Assembly (NCBI RefSeq): GCF_003268595.1
Contig: NZ_CP029797.1
Span: 1,819,501-1,883,500, forward strand
DNA: 64,000 nucleotides
Source: Paraliobacillus zengyii
GTDB lineage: Bacteria; Bacillota; Bacilli; Bacillales; Amphibacillaceae
Direction of reading: 5' to 3'
Shown here piece after piece: positions 9,515-18,842 of this stretch. How positions within the stretch are numbered: the first letter of the stretch is position 1; the number at the start of each line of letters is the position of its first letter. The translations under genes and the position numbers were made by a program. The notes under the pieces are model-generated. The model ran no database searches and was not told the origin of the DNA. It saw only the letters and a program-made list of their open reading frames with translations.

Positions 9515-9560
9515 AAATGCGACTAACTATTAATTTTGTATAGTTAGCCGCATTTATATT
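9515..9560. terminator. Bidirectional terminator between SDR and CAP-domain genes
   Basis: A 15-base inverted repeat (9515-9529 with 9541-9555, one mismatch) lies between two convergent genes, with T-rich flanks on both strands. Confidence 0.75.
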
Positions 9561-10691
9561 CTATTTAGTTATAAAGTTTTCTGTGTAATAGGGCTGTGAA
9601 TCTTCATTAAATGCGACGCCAACAGCAAGCGATTCAAATTCGGTTTTTAATATATTTTCTCGATGACCGAGTGAATTCATTAAACCCTCATGTGAAAAAA
9701 TACTACTTGGTTGGCCAGCAGCAAGGTTTTCTCCTGCCATCGTGTAACTGATATTATCCTCAGTCATTCGGTCAAAAGGAGATTGACCCTCTAGATTTGT
9801 ATGACTAAAGTAATTGTTTTCAGCCATATCTAAACTATGATCGCGGGCAGTCGTCCTGACTGATTCTTCCCATGATAAAACGGAAAGTCCGTGCTCCACT
9901 CGTGCCGCATTAGTAAGATCAAACAATTGATATTCAAAACCTTCTTTTAGCGCATCACTTGCTTCTCCGAAATACTTTTCTCTTTTTTGTTCCATTTCAT
10001 CACTGATGATTTGAATAGCTGTTACCGTGCTATCTTCATGTTTGTCATAAAATATCGTTACATAATTATCGTTGATAAGAAATATATCATATTCTTGATT
10101 TTGCTGCACTTGATAGCTTATTAACCCCTTTTTTATGCTTTCCAGTGGATCATTTAATACATTAAGCACGGAATCCCTTGTACTTTCAAAGGAGATGTCT
10201 TTTGTGGAAGTTAATAAATTCTGATTGGTATATAATCCTATTACTTTGTTTTCCTCATTATAGGCTGCCATAAAAAAATTATGATAATCTTCATGGTAAG
10301 CAACCCAATTGACCTTATATTCATTCATGGAAGATCGTTTCGGTTCTCCAACTTGTGCTTCTACTTTTGAACGATCATCACCAATTTCAACATTATGAAT
10401 TGAAAATGGTTGTTCAGTAGGTTCATCTAATGCAGGATCATCTGGAACGGATTCTTCAACATTTTCACTATCTTCGCTATCTCCTTTAACGCTATTAATC
10501 AACTGCTGCAATTCTGTATTAAAAGATTCAACAGTACTAATTACCCTTGGATTCTCTTTTATTGCATTTACATCTGATTGTATTTCATTATATACACCTG
10601 GAAAACCAGACTGGTTAAATGTATCTCCATAAAAATGCCAAAAAGCAGCTACAAGAAGTAATATAAAGATAATATTTCGTATTTTTGGCAT
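9561..10691 (-). CDS. CAP/SCP-domain secreted protein, YlbC-like
   Basis: A 376-residue protein with an N-terminal membrane anchor or signal (about 5-20), an acidic linker, a CAP-associated N-terminal domain (about 100-230: IGDDRSKVEAQVGEPKRS region) and a C-terminal cysteine-rich-secretory/CAP domain (about 255-376: LFDLTNAARVEHGLSVLSW, HSLDMAENNYFSHTNLEGQS, AGENLAAG). This is the architecture of B. subtilis YlbC. It probably acts outside the membrane; CAP domains bind lipids or peptides, and the role in bacilli is unknown. The ATG is preceded on the minus strand by AGGAGCG. Confidence 0.85.
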   Translation of the reverse strand: MPKIRNIIFILLLVAAFWHFYGDTFNQSGFPGVYNEIQSDVNAIKENPRVISTVESFNTELQQLINSVKGDSEDSENVEESVPDDPALDEPTEQPFSIHNVEIGDDRSKVEAQVGEPKRSSMNEYKVNWVAYHEDYHNFFMAAYNEENKVIGLYTNQNLLTSTKDISFESTRDSVLNVLNDPLESIKKGLISYQVQQNQEYDIFLINDNYVTIFYDKHEDSTVTAIQIISDEMEQKREKYFGEASDALKEGFEYQLFDLTNAARVEHGLSVLSWEESVRTTARDHSLDMAENNYFSHTNLEGQSPFDRMTEDNISYTMAGENLAAGQPSSIFSHEGLMNSLGHRENILKTEFESLAVGVAFNEDSQPYYTENFITK

Positions 10692-10862
10692 AAATCAACG
10701 CTCCTACTGTTACTTGCTTTCTAAATAATTATTGTAGCAAGTTTTACTATTATAAACAACTTAGATGTCTATTAAACGAGGGTTAATATTAGACAACTCA
10801 GTAGTTGTATATAATTACTTTTAAGGTTAATCCAGTGTTGGGACATTTAAGTCTTCATATTT

Positions 10863-10886
10863 GTTTAAGTAGTGGGAGAGGGGTAT
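10863..10886 (+). promoter_or_regulatory. SigB-type promoter upstream of yozQ-like gene
   Basis: GTTTAA (10863-10868) and GGGTAT (10881-10886) match both consensus elements of the general stress sigma factor SigB perfectly, with a 12-base spacer at the short end of the usual range. It would give a leader of about 70 bases before the ATG at 10966. Confidence 0.6.
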
Positions 10887-10965
10887 AAAATTATTTGCAA
10901 ATAAAGGAATAAATATTTTTTTGTTTTTTTCACATGCTAGTTATTATATATGAGGAGGATGAATT

Positions 10966-11205
10966 ATGAAAAATAATAATAATGAATCAATTGAAAACGC
11001 AAAAAAAGTTGCGGGAAAAGTGTATGACGTTTCTGATTATAAAAGTAATGATCCCACCGACAAGGGGATAGCAATAACTCATGAACAGGTATCAGATGAT
11101 TATATGGAAGGTACAATTGATGCAAAAATAGATAAGGTAAATAACGATGGTGAGTTAAAAAGTCATAAAGGAAAAGAAATACCAAGAAGAGGTTATTTTA
11201 AATAA
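10966..11205 (+). CDS. Small hydrophilic protein, YozQ/DUF4025-like
   Basis: A 79-residue charged protein without membrane segments. The core GIAITHEQVSDDYMEGTID resembles the DUF4025 (YozQ) family of Bacillaceae, whose function is unknown. GAGGAGG stands 8 bases before ATG 10966. A SigB-type promoter about 80 bases upstream suggests induction by general stress, which would fit a small protective or regulatory protein. It is monocistronic and closed by a strong terminator. Confidence 0.75.
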   Translation: MKNNNNESIENAKKVAGKVYDVSDYKSNDPTDKGIAITHEQVSDDYMEGTIDAKIDKVNNDGELKSHKGKEIPRRGYFK

Positions 11206-11219
11206 AAAAGATAAATAAT

Positions 11220-11262
11220 AAACGAGTTTTATCCATTATAATGGAATAAAACTCGTTTTAAA
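11220..11262 (+). terminator. Terminator after yozQ-like gene
   Basis: Perfect 13-bp stem (11220-11232 with 11246-11258) followed by TTTTAAAAT. It can also serve the convergent chemoreceptor-like gene. Confidence 0.8.
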
Positions 11263-11285
11263 ATAGAAATTATTTTTGTTTGTAA

Positions 11286-12281
11286 TCAGATTGACTCGGT
11301 AACAATGACAGACCAACCTTTACCTTTATAGGCATTATAACCTTCCGTTAAGCAGTAAGCATAAATTTGGTTATTTTCAATGGTGTACCCTCTTTGGTCT
11401 TTACCGGAAAGAACATTTTTTACTGCTTTTAAATCATTTAAATTTTTTTCTAGAATACCTTTACGGTCTTGCGAAGCGATAATATAGCCTTTCGAGTTGA
11501 TCGCATAAAGTTTACTTTTTTCATGAAGCTTAGCACGATCAATAATGTCATAAATAAATTCCCAGTTAAATCTAGTAGTGAAGACACCAATAATTTCTCC
11601 TTGGTCATTATGAATAGGGGAGGAATAGCCCATTGTATATCCACCAACTGCTTCAGAATAGTACATATCCGTTACATGGACAGCGTTTGTTCTAATTGTC
11701 TCATTAAACCATTCTCTATCTGACATATTAGCTCCAACTTGACTTTGATTTTGAGCTGCGACTGTTATTTCGCCTGATATGTCAACCACAAATAAATCAA
11801 AGTAGACTTCATATATATCATAAATATTCTTCATAAATGATTTAGCGCTTTTTTTCATTTCAGGAGTTGGATTGGTTAGACAATCTTTTATTGCATCAAA
11901 TGTAGCCCATGCTTGTACATCACAGTTTCTTTCGAAAAGGTTACGGTCAATCTTATCAATCGTATCAAAAGCGATATCAACAGTGCGCAAGGCAATTATT
12001 TCGTTTGCTTTATTTTGAATTCTATTTATTAAAACTTCACTCTCTTTACTTGAATCTAAACACTCCTCAGCAAACTTCTTGATTTCTTTTGCAACGACAG
12101 AAAATGCTCTACCAGCTTCCCCAGCACGAGCTGCTTCAATTCCTGAATTTAGTGCTAGAATATTTGATTTCATGGAAATATCTTTTATTTTATGCATAAC
12201 ATCTTCCATATTTCTATTATCTAGCTTAAGCTCATTCATTAGTATCGACACATTTAGATTTTTTTCAATCGTGCTTTCCAT
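11286..12281 (-). CDS. Soluble chemoreceptor-like protein: MA signalling segment followed by Cache sensor
   Basis: This 331-residue protein begins with the conserved methyl-accepting signalling tip ([19 protein letters not shown], about 41-59; [13 protein letters not shown] follows) and continues into a Cache-type sensor (about 115-325; motifs [40 protein letters not shown]). This is the reverse of normal receptors, where the sensor precedes the membrane and signalling regions. I see no membrane helix or signal peptide, so it is predicted cytosolic. The signalling part is only about 70-90 residues, shorter than a full MCP hairpin. ATG 12281 follows GGGGGGA on the minus strand. It may sense an internal metabolite and join receptor arrays; that is inference. 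Confidence 0.75.
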   Translation of the reverse strand: MESTIEKNLNVSILMNELKLDNRNMEDVMHKIKDISMKSNILALNSGIEAARAGEAGRAFSVVAKEIKKFAEECLDSSKESEVLINRIQNKANEIIALRTVDIAFDTIDKIDRNLFERNCDVQAWATFDAIKDCLTNPTPEMKKSAKSFMKNIYDIYEVYFDLFVVDISGEITVAAQNQSQVGANMSDREWFNETIRTNAVHVTDMYYSEAVGGYTMGYSSPIHNDQGEIIGVFTTRFNWEFIYDIIDRAKLHEKSKLYAINSKGYIIASQDRKGILEKNLNDLKAVKNVLSGKDQRGYTIENNQIYAYCLTEGYNAYKGKGWSVIVTESI

Positions 12282-12504
12282 AACAGTAATCCCCCCAAAG
12301 AGTCATTATCTCTATAATTAATTATACCTATATTATTTCTATAATATGTAAAAACTGCTAGCTCAATAATACACAACAGTAATTATTATGTCAATATAAT
12401 TAAAAGATAATTTAAAATATTTAGAATATAATCATTGGAGTTTTTGAAGAGAATGAATATAAGTTAAAATTATTGTAATTATTTTAACTCACTATTTTCT
12501 AGAT

Positions 12505-12552
12505 AAAAAAGCACCTTTAATCTCAACACATTTGAGAAAAGGTACTTCCTTT
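12505..12552 (-). terminator. Terminator after alpha/beta hydrolase gene
   Basis: Imperfect inverted repeat (arms about 12509-12525 and 12531-12547) with a run of A residues at 12505-12510, read as a T tract on the minus strand. Confidence 0.65.
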
Positions 12553-12558
12553 TTAAAT

Positions 12559-13512
12559 TTACATATAGTTATCAACAAAACCCCATACTGTTTTCCAATA
12601 AAGTTCTGGATCTACATTTTCAGCTTGACCATGTTCTGCACCTGGAATCACTAATCTTTCTTTATCTACCTTTGCAGCACGATAGACCTCATCTAACATT
12701 TCAAACGGGACAAAACTATCGGCTTCTCCATGAATAAATAGCATAGGGGTAGTGCTTTTGGAAACCTGATCAATAGCTGATGCATCATTTAAATCGTATC
12801 CAGCTCGTATTTTTGTAATAGTGTTTGCTGCATTCATTACAGGGAAGGGTGGTAAATTAAATAAATCATCTAATTGATACGTAAACACATCCATTACAGA
12901 GGTATATCCACAATCCTCCACAATAACTTTTACATTATCAGGTAATGTTTCACCTGAAGTCATCATAACAGTAGCGCCACCCATCGAGATACCGAATAAA
13001 GCAATTTCAGCGTCTGGATCTTTTTCTATAATAGTATCAATCCATTGCAACATATCTTTCCGATCATCCCATCCCATGCCAATGTAATCTCCTTCACTTT
13101 CACCGTGTCCACGTAAGTCAGGTGCTAACACACTATAACCTTTATCGTAGAAATTACGAATCCATCTGGTCATTTGTGTGCTATTTGATGTATAGCCATG
13201 TGCAACTATAGCCCATTTATGATCTGCATTGTTATTTTCATATACATTGGCGTTCAGTGTTAGATTATCCTCAGAAACAATATTTTCTTGGCTTGGTATG
13301 TTTGTATCTGAAAAAGTGATATCTAATAATTCATTTTCTTCAGCTACTAATGCTGACACTGCTTCAGATTCACCTAAATTGGGGTTATCTTGTAGAAACT
13401 CTTTCTCTTCTTTAGGATTTAAAGCAAAGTTATAAAAATAGTTACCTACAAACCCGTAGGAAATAATGAGGATTCCAATAACTGATGTAGCAATTATGTA
13501 ACGTTTTTTCAT
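12559..13512 (-). CDS. Membrane-anchored alpha/beta hydrolase
   Basis: A 317-residue alpha/beta hydrolase with an N-terminal helix (about 5-25). The oxyanion HG pair is at 105-106, the nucleophile elbow GISMGG has Ser176, and the probable acid and base are Asp265 (HGEADSFVP) and His294 (PGAEHGQ). It resembles B. subtilis YqkD-type hydrolases of the BAAT/Peptidase S9-like group. The helix places the domain outside the cytoplasm or at the membrane. The substrate, an ester or peptide, is unknown. The start follows GAGGAG on the minus strand. Confidence 0.82.
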   Translation of the reverse strand: MKKRYIIATSVIGILIISYGFVGNYFYNFALNPKEEKEFLQDNPNLGESEAVSALVAEENELLDITFSDTNIPSQENIVSEDNLTLNANVYENNNADHKWAIVAHGYTSNSTQMTRWIRNFYDKGYSVLAPDLRGHGESEGDYIGMGWDDRKDMLQWIDTIIEKDPDAEIALFGISMGGATVMMTSGETLPDNVKVIVEDCGYTSVMDVFTYQLDDLFNLPPFPVMNAANTITKIRAGYDLNDASAIDQVSKSTTPMLFIHGEADSFVPFEMLDEVYRAAKVDKERLVIPGAEHGQAENVDPELYWKTVWGFVDNYM

Positions 13513-13685
13513 ACTAAATCTCCTCGCGTCTAATACTGTGAATTTTTATTTCAAATTATAATATAGCATATAGAAGGATAAAAAGGTTAGGATAAAGATT
13601 ATTATTTGAGGAATAGTGTGATAGAATCATGTTCAGAGAAATAGTTCAAACTAAGATAAATTATTTGTTATGAAGGAGCATAATT

Positions 13686-14318
13686 TTGACTAAAAAAAAG
13701 TACTATGTTGTTTGGTCAGGTAAAAATACTGGGATTTTTGATACATGGGATGCATGTAAGAAACAAGTTATTGGAATAAACGGAGCAAAATATAAGTCTT
13801 TTCCTTCAAAAGCTGAAGCTGAAACTGCTTTTAAAAATGGACCTAAAATGCAGACGAATTCTAAGCAAAAAGTCTCGACAAAGGGACAGGCATCTTCAAA
13901 AATAGAAACAACGTTTATTGAAGATAGTATAAGTGTTGATGCCGCATGTAGTGGAAATCCAGGAGTAATGGAATATAAAGGAGTTTACACAAAAAACAAT
14001 GAAGAGTTGTTCCATTTTGGTCCTGTATCAAATGGAACAAACAATATCGGTGAATTTTTGGCAATCGTACATGCATTAGCTTTATTAAAAGAGAAGAGCA
14101 GTAGTTTACCAGTTTATTCGGATTCTAAAACGGCAATCAGTTGGGTTAGAAAAAAACATGCGAACACGACGATACCAAGAGACTCTTCAACTGAACACTT
14201 ATGGGAATTAATTGATCGCGCAACGAACTGGCTAAATCAAAATAGCTATAAAACGGAGATTATTAAATGGGAAACGAAGCTTTGGGGTGAAAGCAAAGCA
14301 GATTTTGGTAGGAAATAA
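13686..14318 (+). CDS. rnhA: Ribonuclease HI with N-terminal hybrid-binding domain
   Basis: Degrades the RNA strand of RNA-DNA hybrids. Residues 4-50 (YYVVWSGKNTGIFDTWDACK, FPSKAEAETAF) form the viroplasmin-like hybrid-binding domain. Residues 80-210 are the RNase H fold with the four expected acidic residues Asp85, Glu123, Asp146 and Asp206. Length and order match Bacillus halodurans RNase HI. The start is TTG 13686, 8 bases after GAAGGAG. All catalytic residues are present, unlike the degenerate RNase H-like YpeP/YpdQ proteins of B. subtilis. Confidence 0.9.
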   Translation: MTKKKYYVVWSGKNTGIFDTWDACKKQVIGINGAKYKSFPSKAEAETAFKNGPKMQTNSKQKVSTKGQASSKIETTFIEDSISVDAACSGNPGVMEYKGVYTKNNEELFHFGPVSNGTNNIGEFLAIVHALALLKEKSSSLPVYSDSKTAISWVRKKHANTTIPRDSSTEHLWELIDRATNWLNQNSYKTEIIKWETKLWGESKADFGRK

Positions 14319-14335
14319 ATTAGAAAATACAATAG

Positions 14336-14376
14336 GAGTGAAGTTCTCTACTAGGAAAGTGCTTCACTCTTTTTTG
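14336..14376. terminator. Terminator between rnhA and DUF2161 gene
   Basis: GAGTGAAG (14336-14343) pairs with CTTCACTC (14362-14369) and is followed by TTTTTT on the plus strand. It overlaps the stop of the convergent gene. Confidence 0.6.
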
Positions 14377-15077
14377 TAAAACTTACAAACTTCAGGATAT
14401 TGTTTCATTTCTTTATGACCTTTCTCACTAAGAGCATAAATCCCTCGTTTAACTCTTTCAAACCACCCATAGTAATTCTTTGTTAGTATAGAGGGAGTTT
14501 TCTTACCAGCTCCCATTTCAATTAATGCTTTTGGGGATAGTGAACCAGCATATTCAAGGTAACAGGCAATTTGAATACAATTCTCTCTATAAGCAGTCAT
14601 AATTTGTGTTCTATTTGATCCACCAATATTAAAATCCGCACTTCGTCCATTAATTTCTTTCAGTACTTCTTGTCGCTTTCGCTTATTTTTCCCAATCAGT
14701 TTTTTACGATTAAATGGTGTAGGGTGAAAAATAATTTCTGTCTTTTTCGTGTTTCCTGAAAAAGTAACTAGAATTAGTCCTAAATCTAATCGTCTTACTA
14801 AATGGCATATATCTGTCCACCGTTTAGATCTACGGTTATACTTCGGTTTTGGAATTGCTATGTATACAAATTCGGATAAGCGTTGTCTTTTCGCTGCTTG
14901 TATAAGCAACTCGACAGTTAAATTCAGCTTTAATTCAATGATGATTAGTTCATCATCTTTTATGACTGCGATATCACAGTCTTTTACTTCTCCGTAAACT
15001 TGATAACCCTCTCTAACAAAGTGGCTTTGAATAGGCTTGTATAAATCAGATTCTAGTATTTTATTTGTCTCTTTCAT
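14364..15077 (-). CDS. DUF2161 family, PD-(D/E)XK nuclease-like protein
   Basis: A 237-residue protein. The N-terminal half carries a PD-(D/E)XK-like signature: Asp35 in VKDCDIAVI and ELK at 48-50 in ELIIIELKLNL. The C-terminal part (about 150-237) is helical with a winged-helix look. It matches the DUF2161 family of putative phosphodiesterases, whose function is not established. I prefer ATG 15077, since DUF2161 proteins start near KETxxxxxSDLYxPI. The longer frame from 15134 has a weak ribosome binding site and hydrophobic residues that do not fit the family. Confidence 0.75.
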   Translation of the reverse strand: MKETNKILESDLYKPIQSHFVREGYQVYGEVKDCDIAVIKDDELIIIELKLNLTVELLIQAAKRQRLSEFVYIAIPKPKYNRRSKRWTDICHLVRRLDLGLILVTFSGNTKKTEIIFHPTPFNRKKLIGKNKRKRQEVLKEINGRSADFNIGGSNRTQIMTAYRENCIQIACYLEYAGSLSPKALIEMGAGKKTPSILTKNYYGWFERVKRGIYALSEKGHKEMKQYPEVCKFYKKE

Positions 15078-15249
15078 ATTGCACCGTCCAATTTCAAAAA
15101 TCATTTCTACTAATATTTTATCATAAATGAGCATGATTAAGCTTGAAATAAGATACTTTGTATACCTATTCTTACGATAATATCAATGTGTATATAAGAT
15201 CTTTAGAAATAAAGAGAGAAAGGAGCTTCTCTTCATTTCCTTTAAATGA

Positions 15250-17061
15250 TTATTTTGCAACTGGTTGACTAATTGTCTGTAGGCTGTGATCAAAGACAGC
15301 AGCAGTGTGTTTTGAATTATGAAGCAAGGGATAATTGCCAGTTACTAAAAGACTGGGTGGAATTGGTTTGCATGCTTGTGCAAAATTACTTTCTTGGTTT
15401 AGAATTATCGCATACTGCATTTGATTCTGAATGTGTTTTGGCGTAATTCCGATAGGATATTTATTTTGTTTAAATAGTTTTTTCGCTAATTTAATTGCTC
15501 GTCGTAATTCATTCATGTCGCTTCTCCAACATGCAGTTGGAATCAAAAAGGTTAGGGATCCAGCAATTATAATGAATGCTAAATAAAGAAATGTAGCAGT
15601 TGTGAAAGTGAAAAAAAGACTTTGTAAAAAAATTGCACACAATAAAAGGTTTAGAAGTAATTTGCGGCAATTGTAGACTAAAACAATGGCCCCATATAAA
15701 GTAAAACTAAGAATGACTGTGTATTGTTGGTTACTTCCCCAAACATCATTTAAAACTAGATAAGTAAACATCCCAAGGGTAAAGAAAACAAGTGAGAAAC
15801 TAAATAGTTGAAAGGGAATGTAGTTTGTTTTTATCTTGTTAAAGGAATCATACTTTTTAAGTAGTGGACACCATTTATCGAAGTTAGACATATCCGAATT
15901 TGTCGTACGTTTCTTCTTTGAACGACATTTGTTTTGTTCAAAGATCATCATTGATTCAAGTAGGAAATAGGGACCTTGTTCATCATGCTTTGTAAATAGC
16001 CAATTCTTCAAATGAAGTTCAGGTTCATCTAGTTTTTGATGTACTCTTTTCCAGGTGAAACGAAATGTTGTACCTTGATTTAAAGCAGATGGGACCTCTG
16101 ATAGTGTAATTATGTTGCGTTTGTGTAAGGAGAAAAGTCCGGCTATAATAGCTTCTTTTGTTAGTTTTGCATGTTTATTTACGTAATGAACAATTAACGG
16201 ATCTGTCTTTTCCATTAATGCTAATAGTGCCTTTTTATTCTTTTTTTCATGGTTTATGGTGTTTGGATGTCTTAAAATAAGATATGCTCCAATAACTATA
16301 CTACTTATTATAGCAATAAGCAGAATGGAAACCTTACTGTTAAAATTATCTTCAACATTCTTATAACGGGATTGCAATGCACTTTCTGAAATTAGAAGTT
16401 CATTTTTAAAATTTTTTGCTTCATCAATTGGTCGATTAGTTAATTCGATAGCAGGGAAAATAAATCTGAAATCAATAGACTCTGATTGAGAAAGGAAATC
16501 ATATGTGTAGTAGGTCTCATCATCAACGGTATGAATAATTGGTTGGTTACTAGAATGAAAAAAGATAAAAGTATCCTGATTTTTCTGTTTCTTAGGAGTG
16601 CTTAGTTTAAGCATTACATCATCAATACCACCATCTTTTATTTCATCAAAAAAGATGTACTGTAAATCGGCAATATCGTTATATTTTGTAATAGCATCTT
16701 TAATATCATAGCTAAAAACGATTTGTTTTAATTCATTTTCGGAGGAAGAGCTAATTTGATAGTCATTTTTCATTTTTTTAACAGTTAAAGGTTCTAGATT
16801 GAGCGTTTCAAGATCTTTCTCTGCAAGTTGATTTGGTGCATGATAGGCTTCGAAGTTTTCAATATTGTCATCCATAGATCTAGTAGTTTTATTGAATGAA
16901 TTGTGATAAGTGTATAACTCTGTTATATGTACTGTTCCGTCACTGTCTATATTAGCTTGAATATTTGCAGATTCAATTGTTAGAGCATGGTTGTTATCTC
17001 CGCAGCTAACTAACAATAATAAAAGTGGAAACAGACAAAATAATCGGTGCTTTATTTTCAA
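15250..17061 (-). CDS. DUF2207 membrane lipoprotein
   Basis: About 603 residues. A signal peptide ends in the lipobox LVSC (Cys20 from the TTG start). The extracytoplasmic DUF2207 domain (about 25-240: ITELYTYHNSF, VFSYDIKDAI) is followed by a helix near 245-265, a cytoplasmic loop, and a cluster of three to four helices (about 410-515). Family members are uncharacterised membrane proteins. An ATG at 17070 is in frame but sits directly on AAAAGG; TTG 17061 has AAGGA 7 bases upstream and is more likely. The Gly-rich tail common in the family is absent. Confidence 0.75.
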   Translation of the reverse strand: MKIKHRLFCLFPLLLLLVSCGDNNHALTIESANIQANIDSDGTVHITELYTYHNSFNKTTRSMDDNIENFEAYHAPNQLAEKDLETLNLEPLTVKKMKNDYQISSSSENELKQIVFSYDIKDAITKYNDIADLQYIFFDEIKDGGIDDVMLKLSTPKKQKNQDTFIFFHSSNQPIIHTVDDETYYTYDFLSQSESIDFRFIFPAIELTNRPIDEAKNFKNELLISESALQSRYKNVEDNFNSKVSILLIAIISSIVIGAYLILRHPNTINHEKKNKKALLALMEKTDPLIVHYVNKHAKLTKEAIIAGLFSLHKRNIITLSEVPSALNQGTTFRFTWKRVHQKLDEPELHLKNWLFTKHDEQGPYFLLESMMIFEQNKCRSKKKRTTNSDMSNFDKWCPLLKKYDSFNKIKTNYIPFQLFSFSLVFFTLGMFTYLVLNDVWGSNQQYTVILSFTLYGAIVLVYNCRKLLLNLLLCAIFLQSLFFTFTTATFLYLAFIIIAGSLTFLIPTACWRSDMNELRRAIKLAKKLFKQNKYPIGITPKHIQNQMQYAIILNQESNFAQACKPIPPSLLVTGNYPLLHNSKHTAAVFDHSLQTISQPVAK

Positions 17062-17249
17062 TTTAATCATCCTTTTTAGTTACATAAAATACATCAAACT
17101 TGTCCAAATATCTGATAGTTAAATCTATGATGAAAAGCTACTGAACATGTATAGAACGATGAATAATATAATCCTTATAAAAAATACGGATAATTTAGAA
17201 GCATAATTACCATGCTAAGTGTCAAAATCACTAGAAAGGAGTGGGCACA

Positions 17250-17411
17250 ATGGGAAGAGACGAACATCAACATGGCAAACATAATAAAGCGAAATTGCCA
17301 CAAACACCCAAAAACCAAAAGGATTCGGATGGTGTTGATATTGAAATGTCCAACAATCCAGAAGTTCAATTTGGTGTTAATGAAGCAGAAGAAAAAGATA
17401 ATAGAAAATAA
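17250..17411 (+). CDS. yfhD: YfhD family small protein
   Basis: A 53-residue hydrophilic protein starting MGRDEHQHGKHNKAKLPQTP, with the family's LPQTPKNQK and DGVDIE segments and an acidic end. AAAGGAG is 8 bases before ATG 17250. The YfhD family occurs in spore-forming Bacillaceae and resembles small acid-soluble spore proteins in size and composition; its function is unknown. The gene is too short for many gene callers. Confidence 0.8.
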   Translation: MGRDEHQHGKHNKAKLPQTPKNQKDSDGVDIEMSNNPEVQFGVNEAEEKDNRK

Positions 17412-17412
17412 A

Positions 17413-17453
17413 AGAGTAGCATCCATTCATTCAATGGATGCTACTCTATCAAG
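17413..17453. terminator. Bidirectional terminator between yfhD and cyclophilin gene
   Basis: Perfect 15-bp stem (17413-17427 with 17433-17447) between two convergent genes. Confidence 0.8.
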
Positions 17454-17454
17454 A

Positions 17455-18117
17455 TTACTCAACATTCGGCTCTGGATAATCATAACCAAATGTATTAACA
17501 ACAACAGTTTTCATACGTTGATCGTTAAGGGGTTTGTCAGTTGCATTTGGATCTAGTTCAGATGCTACAATTGTATCTACAACTTCCATACCTTCGATAA
17601 CCTTTCCAAAACTAGCATATTCACCATCTAGACTAGGTGAATCAGCTACCATAATGAAAAACTGTGATCCTGCTGAATCAGGTTCGTTTGTTCGTGCCAT
17701 TGATAGTACCCCTCGTTCATGTAATAAGTTATTTTCGAACCCATTAGAACTAAATTCACCTGGAATCGAGTAACCTGGACCACCACCTCCAGTACCATCA
17801 GGATCTCCTCCTTGAATCATAAATCCAGGAATGACACGGTGAAAGATAAGCCCGTCATAAAAACCTTCTTCAATTAAGCTGATAAAATTCGCAACTGTAT
17901 TTGGAGCGATTTTTGGATATAGCTCTAAGATTATTTCTGTTCCATTTTCCATTGTAATAGTAACAACTGGATTTTCCTCGACATCCGACAAGTCTAATTG
18001 TTCACTCAATTGCTCTTCAACATCATCTGTTTCTGTTACAGAACCACAACTTGCGATTAGTAATAGTAGTAAAAGGCTACTAATCAAAGTTAGGATTGGT
18101 TTTATTTTTATTGTCAT
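17455..18117 (-). CDS. Cyclophilin-type peptidyl-prolyl isomerase lipoprotein
   Basis: A 220-residue protein with a lipoprotein signal (lipobox IASC, Cys24), an acidic spacer, and a cyclophilin domain (about 50-210). FHRVIPGFMIQGGDP carries the catalytic Arg and the Phe/Met/Gln pocket, and GSQFFI follows. It probably catalyses prolyl cis-trans isomerisation at the outer face of the membrane, assisting folding of exported proteins. B. subtilis PpiB is cytosolic, so this is a surface relative. AGGAGGAAT precedes the ATG on the minus strand. Confidence 0.88.
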   Translation of the reverse strand: MTIKIKPILTLISSLLLLLLIASCGSVTETDDVEEQLSEQLDLSDVEENPVVTITMENGTEIILELYPKIAPNTVANFISLIEEGFYDGLIFHRVIPGFMIQGGDPDGTGGGGPGYSIPGEFSSNGFENNLLHERGVLSMARTNEPDSAGSQFFIMVADSPSLDGEYASFGKVIEGMEVVDTIVASELDPNATDKPLNDQRMKTVVVNTFGYDYPEPNVE

Positions 18118-18346
18118 AATTGCTATTCCTCCTGTTAAATTATCTCATCTTAAACGTTTCAATATAGTATTATATCACGTGCTTGTTACAAATTAGTAGC
18201 GGTACTTTTCGTTATTTGCAACGATATAATTTTTCGGAACCCTTCTTGTAGAATGGTTTAGAAGGAAAAAATTCCACTATTATGGATATAAAATTTGGAT
18301 TTGGGAAACGTAAACATAATACGGTAGAAATGGAGATGATCATTTA

Positions 18347-18817
18347 ATGCGTAAACTTTTGTTTGTTTTATCAATAATAGCTTTCTTTACATTAACAGGT
18401 TTTAGTTCTAATACAACTGATATAAATGTGGATGACATCATAGTTAATAAAGAAGAGGTACAAGTGAATTCCAATATCTTTATGCAAGATAGGATAAATA
18501 ATAGTAGTGATACCACAATTATGGAAGGAGTAAATACTGTTTTAGCGACCATTGAGGCGTTAAAATATACTGCAGTTCATTCCCCTAACGATAGTGCTAA
18601 AATAATAAAAATTGGTAAGAAGTTGAAAGAAGATTGGGAGCTTATTGAAGAAAAAGTAGAAGCTGCTTACCCTGAGGATTATACGAATATTGAAGAGAGT
18701 TTTTATCCATTAATTGAGGAGACACAACACGATAAACCAGATACAGATGTGTTAATGAAACTGACAGCAGAAGTAAATGATAAATTATTTAAATTCAAAG
18801 AAAAAATATCTGCTTAA
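18347..18817 (+). CDS. Secreted helical protein, unknown
   Basis: A 156-residue protein with a signal peptide (about 1-20) and a mostly helical mature part. The region KKLKEDWELIEEKVEAAYPE faintly resembles the extracytoplasmic helical domains of FTR1/EfeU-type iron permeases, but no metal motif is clear and no iron genes are nearby. The first ATG at 18347 follows GGAGATGAT. It is monocistronic with its own terminator. Function unknown. Confidence 0.6.
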   Translation: MRKLLFVLSIIAFFTLTGFSSNTTDINVDDIIVNKEEVQVNSNIFMQDRINNSSDTTIMEGVNTVLATIEALKYTAVHSPNDSAKIIKIGKKLKEDWELIEEKVEAAYPEDYTNIEESFYPLIEETQHDKPDTDVLMKLTAEVNDKLFKFKEKISA

Positions 18818-18842
18818 ATAAAATTGTATAGATAAATAATAA

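Noticed and set aside
17212..17556. 114-codon plus-strand frame overlapping yfhD
   Set aside because: The yfhD frame has the ribosome site and family sequence; this frame also runs through the terminator into the antisense of the cyclophilin gene.
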